From positions 442,001 to 506,000 of the forward strand of contig JABMCL010001824.1 in NCBI GenBank assembly GCA_018857735.1: a stretch of 64,000 bases of DNA. Reading direction: 5' to 3'. Source of the stretch: Alviniconcha marisindica. Its lineage: Eukaryota > Mollusca > Gastropoda > Provannidae. Below, piece after piece: positions 1 to 9,999 of this stretch (positions are counted from its first letter, which is position 1; each line of letters starts with the position of its first letter). A program made the position numbers and the translations under genes. The notes beneath the pieces are model-generated. The model saw only the letters and a list, made by a program, of their open reading frames with translations, was not told the origin of the DNA and did not search any database.

Positions 1-46
1 GCTGACCAGCAGAGTGGACCCGCAGCTCAAAGAGGTTCAGCACAAG
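1..46 (+). CDS. FAAH2: FAAH2-like amidase, internal exon (3' part)
   Basis: This is the tail of an internal exon whose start lies left of the window. Bases 2-46 read LTSRVDPQLKEVQHK and stop at a GTGAGT donor (47-52) in phase 0. FAAH2-type enzymes are membrane-linked serine hydrolases of the amidase-signature family that cleave fatty-acid amides such as anandamide and oleamide. The VDP..KEVQ.K segment fits the part of the family after the catalytic core, where the chain continues into an MQYS..LW helix, and that helix is found in the next exon. The Ser-Ser-Lys catalytic residues would be encoded upstream, outside the window. Family assignment rests mainly on the next two exons and on exact phase agreement between the three. 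Confidence 0.8.
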
Positions 47-181
47 GTGAGTGTCCGAGGTGTGGAGTGTCGGATTTGACCTCCCTGCTACCCTCCTGTT
101 TTGTTTGCCTGCTCACCCCTTCTGTGCATTAATAGGCTCTGCGGAGACGTCCTGTGAGAAAAACATTTGTGTTTGCAAAGT

Positions 182-545
182 GCTCTAGATCAGCAATAGT
201 CCAGTCAATTCTGTAGCTTTTGTTTTCACATTGGGATGTACTTAATAGAACTCTAGATCAGCAATAATCCAGTCAGTTCTGTAGCTTTTGTTTTCACATT
301 GGGATGTACTTAATAGAACTCTAGATCAGAGCAGTAATCCAGTCAATTCTGTAGCTTTTGTTTTCACATTGGGTTGTACTTAACAGACCTCTATATCAGA
401 GCAGTATCAATTCTGTAGTTTCTGTTTTCACATAGGGAAGTACTTAACAGAACTCTAGATCAGACCAATAGACCTGTCAATTCTGTAGCTTCTGTTTTCA
501 CACTGGGATGTACTTCTAGACCAATTTTCACATTAGGATGTAGTT
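182..545. repeat. ~66-70-bp tandem repeat in FAAH2 intron
   Basis: Five full units and a partial sixth. Each starts near CTCTAGATCAG, continues through AATTCTGTAGCTTTTG and TTTTCACATTGGGATGTACTT, and diverges gradually along the array. It lies in the intron between the first two visible FAAH2 exons. No coding potential is seen. Confidence 0.85.
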
Positions 546-974
546 AATACAATAATAGACCAGTTAGGTTTTTTAGGTTTTTATTTCACTTTGAGGTGTG
601 TTTAAAAGACAAAATGTAAAAGTAAAAATGGATCAGCTTCTCAAGTCATTTGTATCTTGTGTATTCACCAATCAGCAAGTCAAACACCACAGTGAAAAAG
701 AAGAGGAAGAGAGTGTGAAGGTGAAGACTGGCCATTTAGTACAAAATGACTGCTGCATTTTATTTACTTGTCTCGTCCCATTACAGTACCCTTTTCAACT
801 TAAAAACAAAACACCTTTTTTTTTTCATGGTGCATGTTTTGTATTGTTTGATTAATATATGCCTCGTTGCTTCTTCTTTTCTGAAAATAAATAAATATTT
901 TGTGTGCTTTCACCATTCATGGGTTGTCATTTGTTTGTTTTTACAATTTTTATCCTTCTGATTCTCGGTCCCAG

Positions 975-1156
975 GCCTTGAGCTACTTGGCCAGTGTAGG
1001 AGCCAAGACCCAGCAGGTGAACCTGAAGCTGATGCAGTATAGTCTGGAACTGTGGTCAGCCAAAATAGCTGTCGGCGCCGGCACCAAGTTTGCCTGCTTC
1101 ATGGCTGGGGGCGAACACTCGGGGCAAAAAGTCAACTGCTTCATGGAGATCTTCAA
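975..1156 (+). CDS. FAAH2: FAAH2-like amidase, penultimate exon
   Basis: A 182-nt exon between a TCTCGGTCCCAG acceptor (ends 974) and a GTGAGT donor (1157). It enters in phase 0 and leaves in phase 2. It encodes ALSYLASVGAKTQQVNLKLM followed by QYSLELWSAKIAVG and ends EIFK, with the last lysine codon split across the intron. The MQYS.ELW motif and the run into a 'WLVGRSDHTLPAIGL' segment in the next exon are typical of FAAH2-like amidases. The intron after it contains a ~116-bp duplicate of the exon's 3' end and donor. There is no frameshift or stop inside the exon, so the gene looks intact here. Confidence 0.85.
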
Positions 1157-1241
1157 GTGAGTGTGTTGATGACGTGGCGCTTAATGTGAGCGTGTGCTGT
1201 GTAGTGCTGAGCTTGTGCGAACAGTTACGCAGGTTTTTCTG

Positions 1242-1364
1242 AAAAAGTCAACTGCTTCATAGAGATCTTCAAGTGAGTGTGTTGATGATGTGGCGCTTAA
1301 TGTCCTCAGATGTGAGCGAGTACTGTGCAGTGCTGAGCTTGTGCTAACAGTTACGCAGGTTTTT
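1242..1364 (+). repeat. Intronic duplicate of FAAH2 exon end plus donor
   Basis: Bases 1126-1240, covering the last 31 nt of the coding exon, its GTGAGT donor and the start of the intron, are repeated immediately downstream with few changes (one Met codon becomes ATA, and ~10 bases are inserted). The duplicated donor sits at 1273. Using it would keep 116 intronic bases and run straight into TGA after the Lys codon, so it would be non-productive. Confidence 0.85.
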
Positions 1365-1862
1365 ATGAGGTTTTGTTTTGTTTTGTCCGTTTGTTTTTTA
1401 ACTGAATTATTACAGCAGACGAGGCACTGCTAAGACTTTTGTGCCTGGGAATGGAAGTGTAATTTGTGATCAGGTGATCTAGCTTACATTGTTGTCTATC
1501 TTTCCAACTTTTGCAGCCTGGTTAGATTCCGAGCTGCACAGTTTTACATTGAATCAGGGGACTTAAAAAAAAACTAATTGGTAAAGGAAAGAAACACCTC
1601 TTACCTCCCTTAAAGGAAAAAAAATCAGCTTCACAAATTAAGAGCAAGTTGGCAACAAAACCAACCAAAGAATAAAAAAATCTGAAACATGAATGACTGC
1701 TAGCATTCTAACTGTTGTTTAAGTGCCATTTTGTAGCTTGGTAAAGGGGATTACACTGAAAATTCGCACACACACACACACACATTACACACGCACGTAC
1801 AAACAAATTTAAACGTGGGTGCTGCCAATATTTCTAGATCTGCGATTGTCTTCTGCCTGCAG

Positions 1863-2301
1863 GTGGCTGGTGGGCCGGTCGGACCACACCCTCCCGGCCA
1901 TCGGCCTGGGCATCGTGGAGAACTTCACCCCGGAGAATGACCCCAACCTCCCCAAGCTGCTGGCCATGCTGCAGGCCCTGCTGGACGAGATCACCTCCTT
2001 GCTGGGCGAAGGCGAGGGCGGGGTGCTCCTCTACCCCTCCCACCCCAGCCCCGCCCCCTACCACAACCAGCCCCTCCTCACCCCCTTCAACTTCACCTAC
2101 ACGGCCATCTTCAACGCCCTGAGCCTGCCCGTCACGCAGGTCCCGCTGGGGCTGAGTCGTCAGGGGCTGCCAGTGGGGGTGCAGGTGGTGGGGGCCCCGT
2201 ACCAGGATCACCTGACCATCGCCGTGGCGGCGGAGCTAGAGAGGGGGTTTGGGGGGTGGGTGTCGCCCGGCGAGGTAGCGGAGGGCAAAAAGAAGGACTA
2301 A
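1863..2301 (+). CDS. FAAH2: FAAH2-like amidase, last exon with stop
   Basis: The terminal coding exon. The acceptor is TTCTGCCTGCAG (ends 1862). The first G completes the split Lys codon, and 146 codons follow to the TAA at 2299-2301. Recognisable stretches are WLVGRSDHTLPAIGLGIVE, a conserved run YTAIFNALSLPVTQVPLG, and GLPVGVQVVGAPYQDHL. This last is the C-terminal amidase-signature segment (family form G-L-P-V-G-[VI]-Q-[VI]) that packs against the substrate pocket. The end, AELERGFGGWVSPGE, followed by a Lys-rich tail, matches the end of FAAH2 proteins. The exon is GC-rich with strong third-position G/C, unlike its A/T-rich introns. The other long frames over this exon on both strands are shadows of this one. 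Confidence 0.93.
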
Positions 2302-2317
2302 ACGGTGGTGTAGCGGG

Positions 2318-3115
2318 CTGAAAATTTCTTTTTCTTTAGGAGAGATGCAGGGAGAAGTGTTGAGCTGGGCTAATGAGCTGAAAATTCTTTTTCTTTTGGA
2401 TGTGGGGTTGGGGAGGGGGGCAGAGATGATGGTTGGAGAAGTGTTGAGCTGGGCTAATGAGCTAAAAATTCTCTTTTTTCTTTAGGATGTGGGGTTGGGG
2501 AGGGGGGCAGAGATGATGGTTGGAGAAGTGTTGAGCTGGGCTAATGAGCTAAAAATTCTCTTTTTTCTTTAGGATGTGGGGTTGGGGAGGGGGGCAGAGA
2601 TGATGGTTGGAGAAGTGTTGAGCTGGGCTAATGAGCTAAAAATTCTCTTTTTTCTTTAGGATGTGGGGTTGGGGAGGGGGGCAGAGATGATGGTTGGAGA
2701 AGTGTTGAGCTGGGCTAATGAGCTGAAAATTCTTTTTCTTTTGGATGTGGGGTTGGGGAGGGGGGCAGAGATGATGGTTGGAGAAGTGTTGAGCTGGGCT
2801 AATGAGCTAAAAATTCTCTTTTTTCTTTAGGAGGTGGGGTAGATTGGGGGGTGGGGGTGATGGATGGAGAAGTGTTGATCTGGGTTAATGAACTGAAAAT
2901 TTCTCCTTTTTTTTTTTCTTTTCTTTTTTTGTAGCTGGAGTGGGGGTGGGGGGAGGGGGGGGGATTGGTGGAGAAGTGTTGAGCTGGGCTAATGAGCTGA
3001 ACATTTCTTTTTCTTTAGGAGGGGGGTAGATGGGAAAGGGGGGGGTGGATGGAGAAGTGTTGAGCTGGGCGCTAATGAGCTAAAAATTTCGTTTTCTTAG
3101 GAGTGGTAGATGGGG
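2318..3115 (+). repeat. ~87-bp tandem array in FAAH2 3'UTR
   Basis: About nine units. The central ones are almost identical with an 87-bp period (unit starts near 2399, 2485, 2572), and the outer ones are more diverged. Each unit has a G-rich half (GGATGTGGGGTTGGGGAGGG) and the segment GCTGGGCTAATGAGC, then AAAATTCTC and TTTTTTCTTTAG. The second half looks like a branch point, pyrimidine tract and AG acceptor. The array begins 17 bases after the stop codon. Confidence 0.9.
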
Positions 3116-3210
3116 TGGGGAGGCAACATGAGATGAGAGAGGAGAACTATTTGGATGCATGAATAGATGCTGTGAGAATGGGAGGAGGATCACCTTGTTT
3201 GAGAAATGTG

Positions 3211-3216
3211 AATAAA
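3211..3216 (+). terminator. Probable polyA signal of FAAH2-like gene
   Basis: A canonical AATAAA about 910 bases after the FAAH2 stop codon and just past the tandem array. This would make the 3'UTR about 0.93 kb, mostly repeat. Other AATAAA motifs lie further right (for example near 6201), so longer transcripts cannot be excluded. Confidence 0.55.
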
Positions 3217-3318
3217 ACAACAGCCTTGAATGATGACCTGTGAACAGAATTGCTGGCCCATCCTAGGAGAACACAAGTTATGTGAGGTGGGGACGGGGTC
3301 AGTAGAGGATCAAAGATG

Positions 3319-3552
3319 CATTCAAGGACTTCCTAACTTGTTTGGCTTCAATACGCAGTACTAAGAAAAGGGTGTCATTCAAGGACTTCCTAATTTGTTT
3401 GGCTTCAATACGCAGTACTAAGAAAAGGGTGTCATTCAAGGACTTTCCTAACTTGTTTGGCTTTGATATGCAGTACTAAGAAAATGGTGTCGTTCAAGAA
3501 CTTTCCTAACTTGTTTGGCTTTGATACGCAGTACTAAGAAAACGGCATCATC
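3319..3552. repeat. 57-58-bp tandem repeat, four copies
   Basis: Units beginning TTCAAGGACTTCC recur at 3321, 3378, 3435 and 3493. Each contains TTGTTTGGCTT, ATACGCAGTACTAAGAAAA and a GGTGTC-like end. The array is non-coding. Confidence 0.85.
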
Positions 3553-3778
3553 TGGTTCTGGAAATGTAGTAGCAGTGGAACCAGCCAGGTAGGAAACAGA
3601 AGAACAAGAACACGCTAAGAGTTGGCTCATCTTTTACTTGTCAAGGTAGTCCCTTTCTCTCTTTTTTGTGGGGGGGGGGGGGTAGATTTTTTTTTTTTAA
3701 TTCCCTAATTGTGGAATATTGTGAAGTGAAGATCAGTGTAAAAGTGTCTTTTAATACAGCATTTTATATCTACAGCTG

Positions 3779-3834
3779 ATTAGCCCTGACATAACCCTTT
3801 GTGGTTGACTGGGCTCAAAGCACCAACTAACTAA
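3779..3834 (+). mobile_element. 56-bp SINE-tail insertion with target-site duplication
   Basis: The insertion runs from ATTAGCCCTGACATAACCC through TGGTTGACTGGGCTCAAAGC to ACCAACTAACTAA. It is flanked by a perfect 11-bp direct repeat, ATCTACAGCTG (3768-3778 and 3835-3845), as expected for retroposition. The CTAA-repeat tail marks the 3' end. Related insertions lie at 15774 and 63211. Confidence 0.75.
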
Positions 3835-5458
3835 ATCTACAGCTGTTAGCAGTGTAATTGTGTCTAGGTTGTCATCATCACATCAAGTATGTTTTGACCA
3901 TTATGTCCTGTTTTAGCTCAGTGTGTGCAGTCCTGTAAAAAACAAAAACAAACTGTGGTGTTGTTCACTGGTCCAGTCTGACAATCGCATCCTAATGTTT
4001 CTACACCATCATATTTGACTGTGTCCACTAGTCCTTACATGTTGTAAAATATATATGTATATATCTCTGGGGTCCAACACAAAAACACTTCCATAGTGGT
4101 GATGCTTGCTATGATGCTGGCGTTGTGAAGTTTTTTAATCATTCCATTTGACAGCCTTCTGGTCTCCCTGCAAAGCTGTGCATGTCACAGTCTCAAGTCC
4201 CTGAAAACCTGTTGGTCGAATCGTGACATAATAATAACGTACTCTTTTGTGTGCTATTTCTACAAAGTGGAGCATGCAGCCCATTACTGTGCAAAGAACC
4301 AAGTTTTCGTTTCTTTGGCAGAACCAGCTTTCAAGACAGACTCTCTTACAGTGTATGTACAGCCCCTGTGTACAATCGCATACATCAGCACCTGTGTGCA
4401 TATTGTCAGTCCCAAACACTGGCAGCCATACCATTGCTTGGACACGTAAAAATACCGCACACACCGACAGGGAAGGGTAACGCTGTAGTAATAGGGAAGG
4501 GTAATGCTGCAGTGAAGACGACCTGAGTTCCCTGCAGGGGACATAAATTATGCAGGTATTTACGAAGGAAGAAGTTTGTTTTTATTTACTGTTACAGTTG
4601 ACATGGCAGACAAAAAACGTGCGATACAATGTTTGTACTAAGCTGCTGGAATTGATGTTCAAGCAAGCATACAGACCAGTGTCTTTCCCTGATAGCTCAG
4701 CTGATGGTTGTGAGCACGTTTTTTGCTTGTCAGCTCATCACTGAACTTTTTCTGTTTCTCTGTTGTTGCAGGCCTTTGGGCTTAGCAAAGCAAAAAACAA
4801 AACAAAAAAACATGTTGTTGGCCACTATTGCTTTTTTTATCTTTTTTAATTTTTCCCCCTGCAAAACGAGTATGAGTTTTTGTGTGTGTGGAGGAGTGTG
4901 GGTGTGCTGGTGTATTCTATTGATTATACTGATTTGCTACTGTACATGCCAAACTCTGTCCTGTTCCTTGATAGGTCAGGTGTATCATAAATGTCCTTTA
5001 TTATTATTATTATGCTGTAGCAGATTTGACAGAAATAACAGTGTGTATGTGTACGTTCATGTGTGTTATGAGAAATAGCTGTAATCAATCGAAACATTAC
5101 TTTGAGCACAGCTCTGCTTTGTTCAGGGCTATTGTGAAAGTCAGTAAGACTGTGATCTGATTTAATTATCTAACAACAACAAAAACATCTTCATTGAATT
5201 TTTCTGTGAAGATGGTTTAATTTAAAGAATGCCATTGCCATTGTGCATGGCGTTAAAACAGTTAAAACAATTTTCTGGTGCCTGACATCCCTTGACACAA
5301 AGATCAAGTGCACTCGCTCAGCATGGGAGAGGTACAAGGTTGACACCCTGTCCTTTAAAACTTACACTTTTTACAGAGAAAATATTTATACATGTATATC
5401 ATCTACCACTGAATGGTACCTATGACCCAATAGTCCTTTGTTGTTGTTGTTTTGTTTT
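3835..5458. other. Intergenic, no gene seen
   Basis: A/T-rich sequence with short open frames only. No splice-supported exon, RNA gene or strong repeat is recognised. The frames overlapping 4135-4544 on both strands have no protein-like features. Confidence 0.6.
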
Positions 5459-5476
5459 CCATATATATATATATAT

Positions 5477-5514
<38 letters not shown>
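5459..5514. repeat. (AT)n-(GT)n microsatellite
   Basis: An AT run (about 5459-5476) passes directly into a GT run (5478-5514). Confidence 0.95.
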
Positions 5515-5516
<2 letters not shown>

Positions 5517-5819
5517 TTAAAGTTCCATGCTTTCTCTAGATGTGTTTAATTTTGTTGTTGTTGATAAATGCTGCTGCTGTTGTTGTTGCTTTAATTTAAA
5601 GCTAGTTTGTGTGGTTAGGCGGTCAGTCTGGGCAGATATTTGGATATCCATGTCTCATTGGAAGTAAATACATTCTGAATTTTACTTTGTCACGACATTT
5701 CAAGCTTCTTTCACATCTTCCCATTGTGTGTGTTCAATTTAGAGTTGCCACATCCATCATTCTGGTTATTTTTGCTACTGTCATGCCGTGTCTGCGTTTG
5801 CCACATAACCAGCCCTACG

Positions 5820-6035
5820 GCCTTTGTTTATTGAAGGGTGAACGGAGGATCTTTAACGCATGCTGTGATCTTAGTGCCTCCTGTGCACAGGGAGATGAAA
5901 CGGGCACTGGCACGGCAAGTCGGCCTTAAAAGTGTGGACTCAGAAGAACTGGAAATGTCCATTTCCCTGCCTTGACCAGGAGTTGAACCTGTGTCACTGG
6001 ATTACATACAGTCCAGTACATTAAACCACAAGGCT
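5820..6035 (-). mobile_element. tRNA-derived SINE (minus strand)
   Basis: On the minus strand, bases ~6035-5945 look like a tRNA head. There is an A-box-like TAGCCTTGTGGTTTAATG (near 6033-6016) and, about 45 bases on, a B box GGTTCAACTCC that fits the consensus GGTTCRANYCC. A non-tRNA body follows toward 5820. The head is diverged and lacks a complete cloverleaf, so this is a SINE and not a tRNA gene. Confidence 0.55.
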
Positions 6036-6363
6036 ACACAACCCGAAGCCATTTTTTCCGTGTCCTTATATTCTGCTATAAGTTTTACTTGTCGTAAAAA
6101 TCAGCTATGTCTTAAAATCACCAGCGCCTTCCCCAGGTTTCGTAGGCACGGTCAGTGGTTTGGGTTGTGCATCACTGTCGCTTGTACTTTCTGCCTTTTT
6201 CAATAAAAGTGACTTAAAATGAAGTCTTAAAAGTCAAGTGATGTCTAATTCGTCCACTGCCTTGATAAAAATTAAAGTTTATTTGTCAATTTGATGCTGA
6301 CACCCTTTTTGACGTTTGAAAGTTTCTGTTTTTCTAATGACTGAGAAATGGTCCACAAGCAGT

Positions 6364-6595
6364 TTAACCCCTTCACTGCCACAGCCTGTAAAATGTCCGG
6401 GCTGAAAGCTGCACGGACGTTCCTGCAAACAGTATATTTTCAGGTCCTATAACACATCTACTTTCAATGATATGCGTTTTGATTAAAATCCTTTCACATG
6501 CCAATGCCAAAAAGAAGACAGAAAGGCTTAATGATTTCAAATTTTACACTTTCATTGCTCGTTTTCAAGTGACATTACGGCACTGAAGGGGTTAA
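6364..6595. mobile_element. piggyBac-type MITE
   Basis: TTAA (6364-6367) is followed by CCCCTTCACTGCC. The far end is GGCACTGAAGGGG followed by TTAA (6592-6595). The 13-bp terminal inverted repeats differ at one base. TTAA target duplication with termini starting CCC is the hallmark of piggyBac-superfamily transposons. The 224-bp interior has no transposase frame, so the element is non-autonomous. Confidence 0.8.
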
Positions 6596-7105
6596 GGCTT
6601 AGCGGGAACCATGCACCGAGGGACCCTTGAGTCACAAAGAAACAAGAATTACATAACATCCTCCTATTTGAAAGACAACTCTTTGATCTTATAAGAGTGT
6701 TTTTTTCCTTTTTTTCTGTTAGTATTGTGTGTTATGTCTCACACAAAAAGATGAAAATACTCGCTTTTAGTACATTTTTTTGAAAAGAGCCAAAGTGCAC
6801 ATTTCATTGCATCTTTTGTTTTATTTTTTTATACCATGTATGGATTTTTTGTGAATGAAGTCTTTTTTGGTTTGTCTATTCTTTTTTTTCTTTGTTACCT
6901 TTTTTTCCCCTTTTTCTTTTCTTTTTATAAATAATGTAAGTAACAGTGTCCATGAGGCCTTTTGTCCGTGGCACAACTTTCAGGACTTTTTTTCTTTTTC
7001 TGTTTGTTGAGACCATCACATTTTGCATAACAGTATGGAATAACCATTGAATTTACACTTTCTTGCCAATTTTGGCGACTTGACTATTTTGGGTGGCTGT
7101 AATCA

Positions 7106-7107
<2 letters not shown>

Positions 7108-7171
<64 letters not shown>
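7108..7171. repeat. (AT)n microsatellite, ~32 units
   Basis: An uninterrupted TA dinucleotide run. Confidence 0.97.
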
Positions 7172-7173
<2 letters not shown>

Positions 7174-7654
7174 AGGCCAGGTCCGCATTTCTGTTTTGAA
7201 AGGTGAATCTGGAAATTTCTCTCACCCCTTTTTTACCCAATCAGCTTCAGGCTTTGTGTGATTGTCACATACGTGGCCGTGATGGTGATGCACTTTATAT
7301 ATCAAGTAACTTGAGCAAACATTTAAAGAAGTTAACCTGTGTGTTTCCTACCTTGACACCAAAAAACAAACAAACAACAAAAAAGTATTTTTGTCAGATG
7401 CTGTTCCAGAGCTCAGCATGACGATAACAATAATCACTTCTGCTGAACCTTTACAAATCCATAGCATTTCGGTGACCTTAGGCCTTTTCAATGATTTATT
7501 GATTAGACTGCCCATTGTGACGTTTTGAATGCTTTGCTTGTCAGTGGACCACGGGGAATCTACCCATGTTAGTGCAATGTTAATGCACCAGTTTTCGCTG
7601 TAATTTATTGTTGTGATTCAGACAACTTCCAGTGCTCAATGTTTTTGATGTTTC

Positions 7655-7852
7655 CACGAGACTGTAAATCCATTGGTGATACCGTAATGACGTCATGTCT
7701 CTGACGAGATTGTGTAAATCCCTTGGTGATGCCATATTGACGTCATGTCTGTGACGAGATTGTGTGAATCCCATGGTGATGCCATATTGACGTCATGTCT
7801 GTGACGAGATTGTGTAAATCCCTTGGTGATACCATAATTACGTCATGTGTGT
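7655..7852. repeat. 50-bp tandem array carrying CRE motifs
   Basis: Four units of GAGATTGTGTAAATCCCTTG, GTGATGCCATAT and a CRE. The palindromic cAMP-response element TGACGTCA is at 7688, 7738 and 7788, spaced exactly 50 bp. The fourth copy is TTACGTCA at 7838. No gene start is seen adjacent, so regulatory function is only a possibility. Confidence 0.85.
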
Positions 7853-8156
7853 GATCGTATTTTCAACATGACAAGCATTGCGATAGTATGGTCATAATAA
7901 AACTGATAAAAAAGTTTAACGGCGTGTTTGTTAAACCTGTGTGTTTTTAGTTTTGGTTGAATAGAAGGTGCGCTTCTTGTTTTCCTGTCCACGCTACAAC
8001 TTGCTCATCCATATGTAATTGAGACATTGTGTTGCTTTTTTTCTGAGCGTGCCTAAATGCACAACAGAACTGATAATGTTCAGTTTAGGTTACATATAAT
8101 GTAGTTGAACAGAGCTCTCTCTTTAGGTTACATAATTGTATTGTAGTTGAAAAGCT

Positions 8157-8224
<68 letters not shown>
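8157..8224. repeat. (CT)n microsatellite
   Basis: A CT run interrupted once by CCC. It forms the left border of the compositionally abnormal segment that follows. Confidence 0.95.
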
Positions 8225-8227
<3 letters not shown>

Positions 8228-9999
8228 GTTCTCCCTTAAAAAACTACCCCCTCAAAATTCACCAGGGCCCTCATTGGAACCCTTTTTTTTCCTCCGGGGT
8301 TTTCCACCTTACCTCCCCTTGGGCCAAAACCCCTTTTTCCCTTTTAAAGGAAATCCTAAACCCAGAAAGGATCGTTTGGGTTTTTAAAAATCACTGAATG
8401 ACATGGGCCCCTGTGGGGTTTAAAGAATTCCCTTTTAATGTTGCTGCTTTGAACTAAACCTTTTTTGGGAAAAACTCTATTTTTGGGGCGCCTGTGTTGG
8501 GATTTAAAGCTCTGACTTTCTTTCGTTTTATTTCTTGTGTTAAAATGCAAAACTTTTATTTTGTTGGAATTTTTCTCTCTATATATATATTTCCTTTTTT
8601 TTTTGTTGTTTTTTTTTTTCCCTGAATTCAAAACCAGAAACAAGGGCGGTGTCGTGTCCCAACCCCCTTTCCTTTGGGGGCCCTTGAAAAATTTCCCCGG
8701 CGAAAAGTGACGGATTGAGGTATTCTTTCCCATCAATCGACTTTTTACACTTTTTTTGGTTTTGAATCTGGTTCCCCCTTACGTCAGTGACGGGGGTGGT
8801 TAGCTTTCCCAAATTATTCAATCAAAAGGGGACCCCGGATGAACCTGGGCATACAGGGATCGCGGTGTATGCATAATTCTACCCGGGATTTCACTCTTGG
8901 CGCTATGATTTGGAATCTACGTATGTCAAAATTTGGTTTGGGGTCAAAACAGGAAGAGGCCCCCCTTTCCTTAGCCTTAAATGAAGTCCCTTGCCCCTTT
9001 TGGTTGGTTTGTTTGAATTTGTTGTCATGATGGACAAAGTCCAAAACAGCAAGCATCACAAGGGAAAGTTTTGGTTTTTTAAAAATTGATATTTTCAAAC
9101 CCAACAAGGGTATCAACTCTTCCCTTTTTCTTTTGTGTACAACCCCCGAAAGAAATTGGCCTTAACCCAATTAACTCTTTTGTCATATATATGGAAAACC
9201 CCGGACAGACAAATGAAAATTTGTACCAAAAACCCAAACCCCGAGCGATAAATTTACCCGGTCTGTTTACACTTTCTTGTCGTTTCCCCAAAGGGAAAAA
9301 GGCGGGGAAACACACCACTGTAACGTATAGGTTTTAAAAAAACCCTTTTATCCGGGTTTCTTTTCTCTTTGATTTAAGTAACATTTCCCTTTGTGCAATG
9401 TAGGACTTATGACCCAGATGAACCCTGGCCCTTTTCTATAATTGCTTATTGGTCTAGACAAGCATGTCCCTATTCGGAGACAGCGTGAAAAAAATAGGTC
9501 TTTGCCCCCCTGGCTCACATTTGACATTCGACGGGCCCAATGAAAAAAAGGGACCATTTAAAAGAAAAAACATGAAAATTTTTAATCAGGACCCAAAAAA
9601 TACGAAAAATTTTGCCCAAAACACAACCTTCCCTTTTTTTGGAAACCTTAACCCCCCTTTTCCCAAAATTTCTCTTTTAAAACAGAATATCCCAGTATTT
9701 TAACTGGGGGGTTTTTTAATATCACTTTTTCTCAGCGAAAAAAAAAAAATTAACAAAACGCGTGGGGGGGGGGGGGGGGTTATAAAGGTTCCCTGAACTG
9801 AAGAATTTTTGAAAAAAAAAGGTTTAAAATTTGATGACATTTTGTGCAAAAATTACGGGCTTATAATTTTGGGAAAATAGTTTAAAATTTGGTAAAAAAA
9901 ATCCCTTTCTGGTTGTGAGGGAATTAAATTTAAATTTTTAATGTTTTCTTTCCCCATACATTGTTCCCTTGCATATGTTTATAATTTTTTCCCAAAACC

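Noticed and set aside
1834..2211. 125-codon minus-strand frame over the FAAH2 last exon
   Set aside because: A shadow of the GC-rich coding exon on the other strand.
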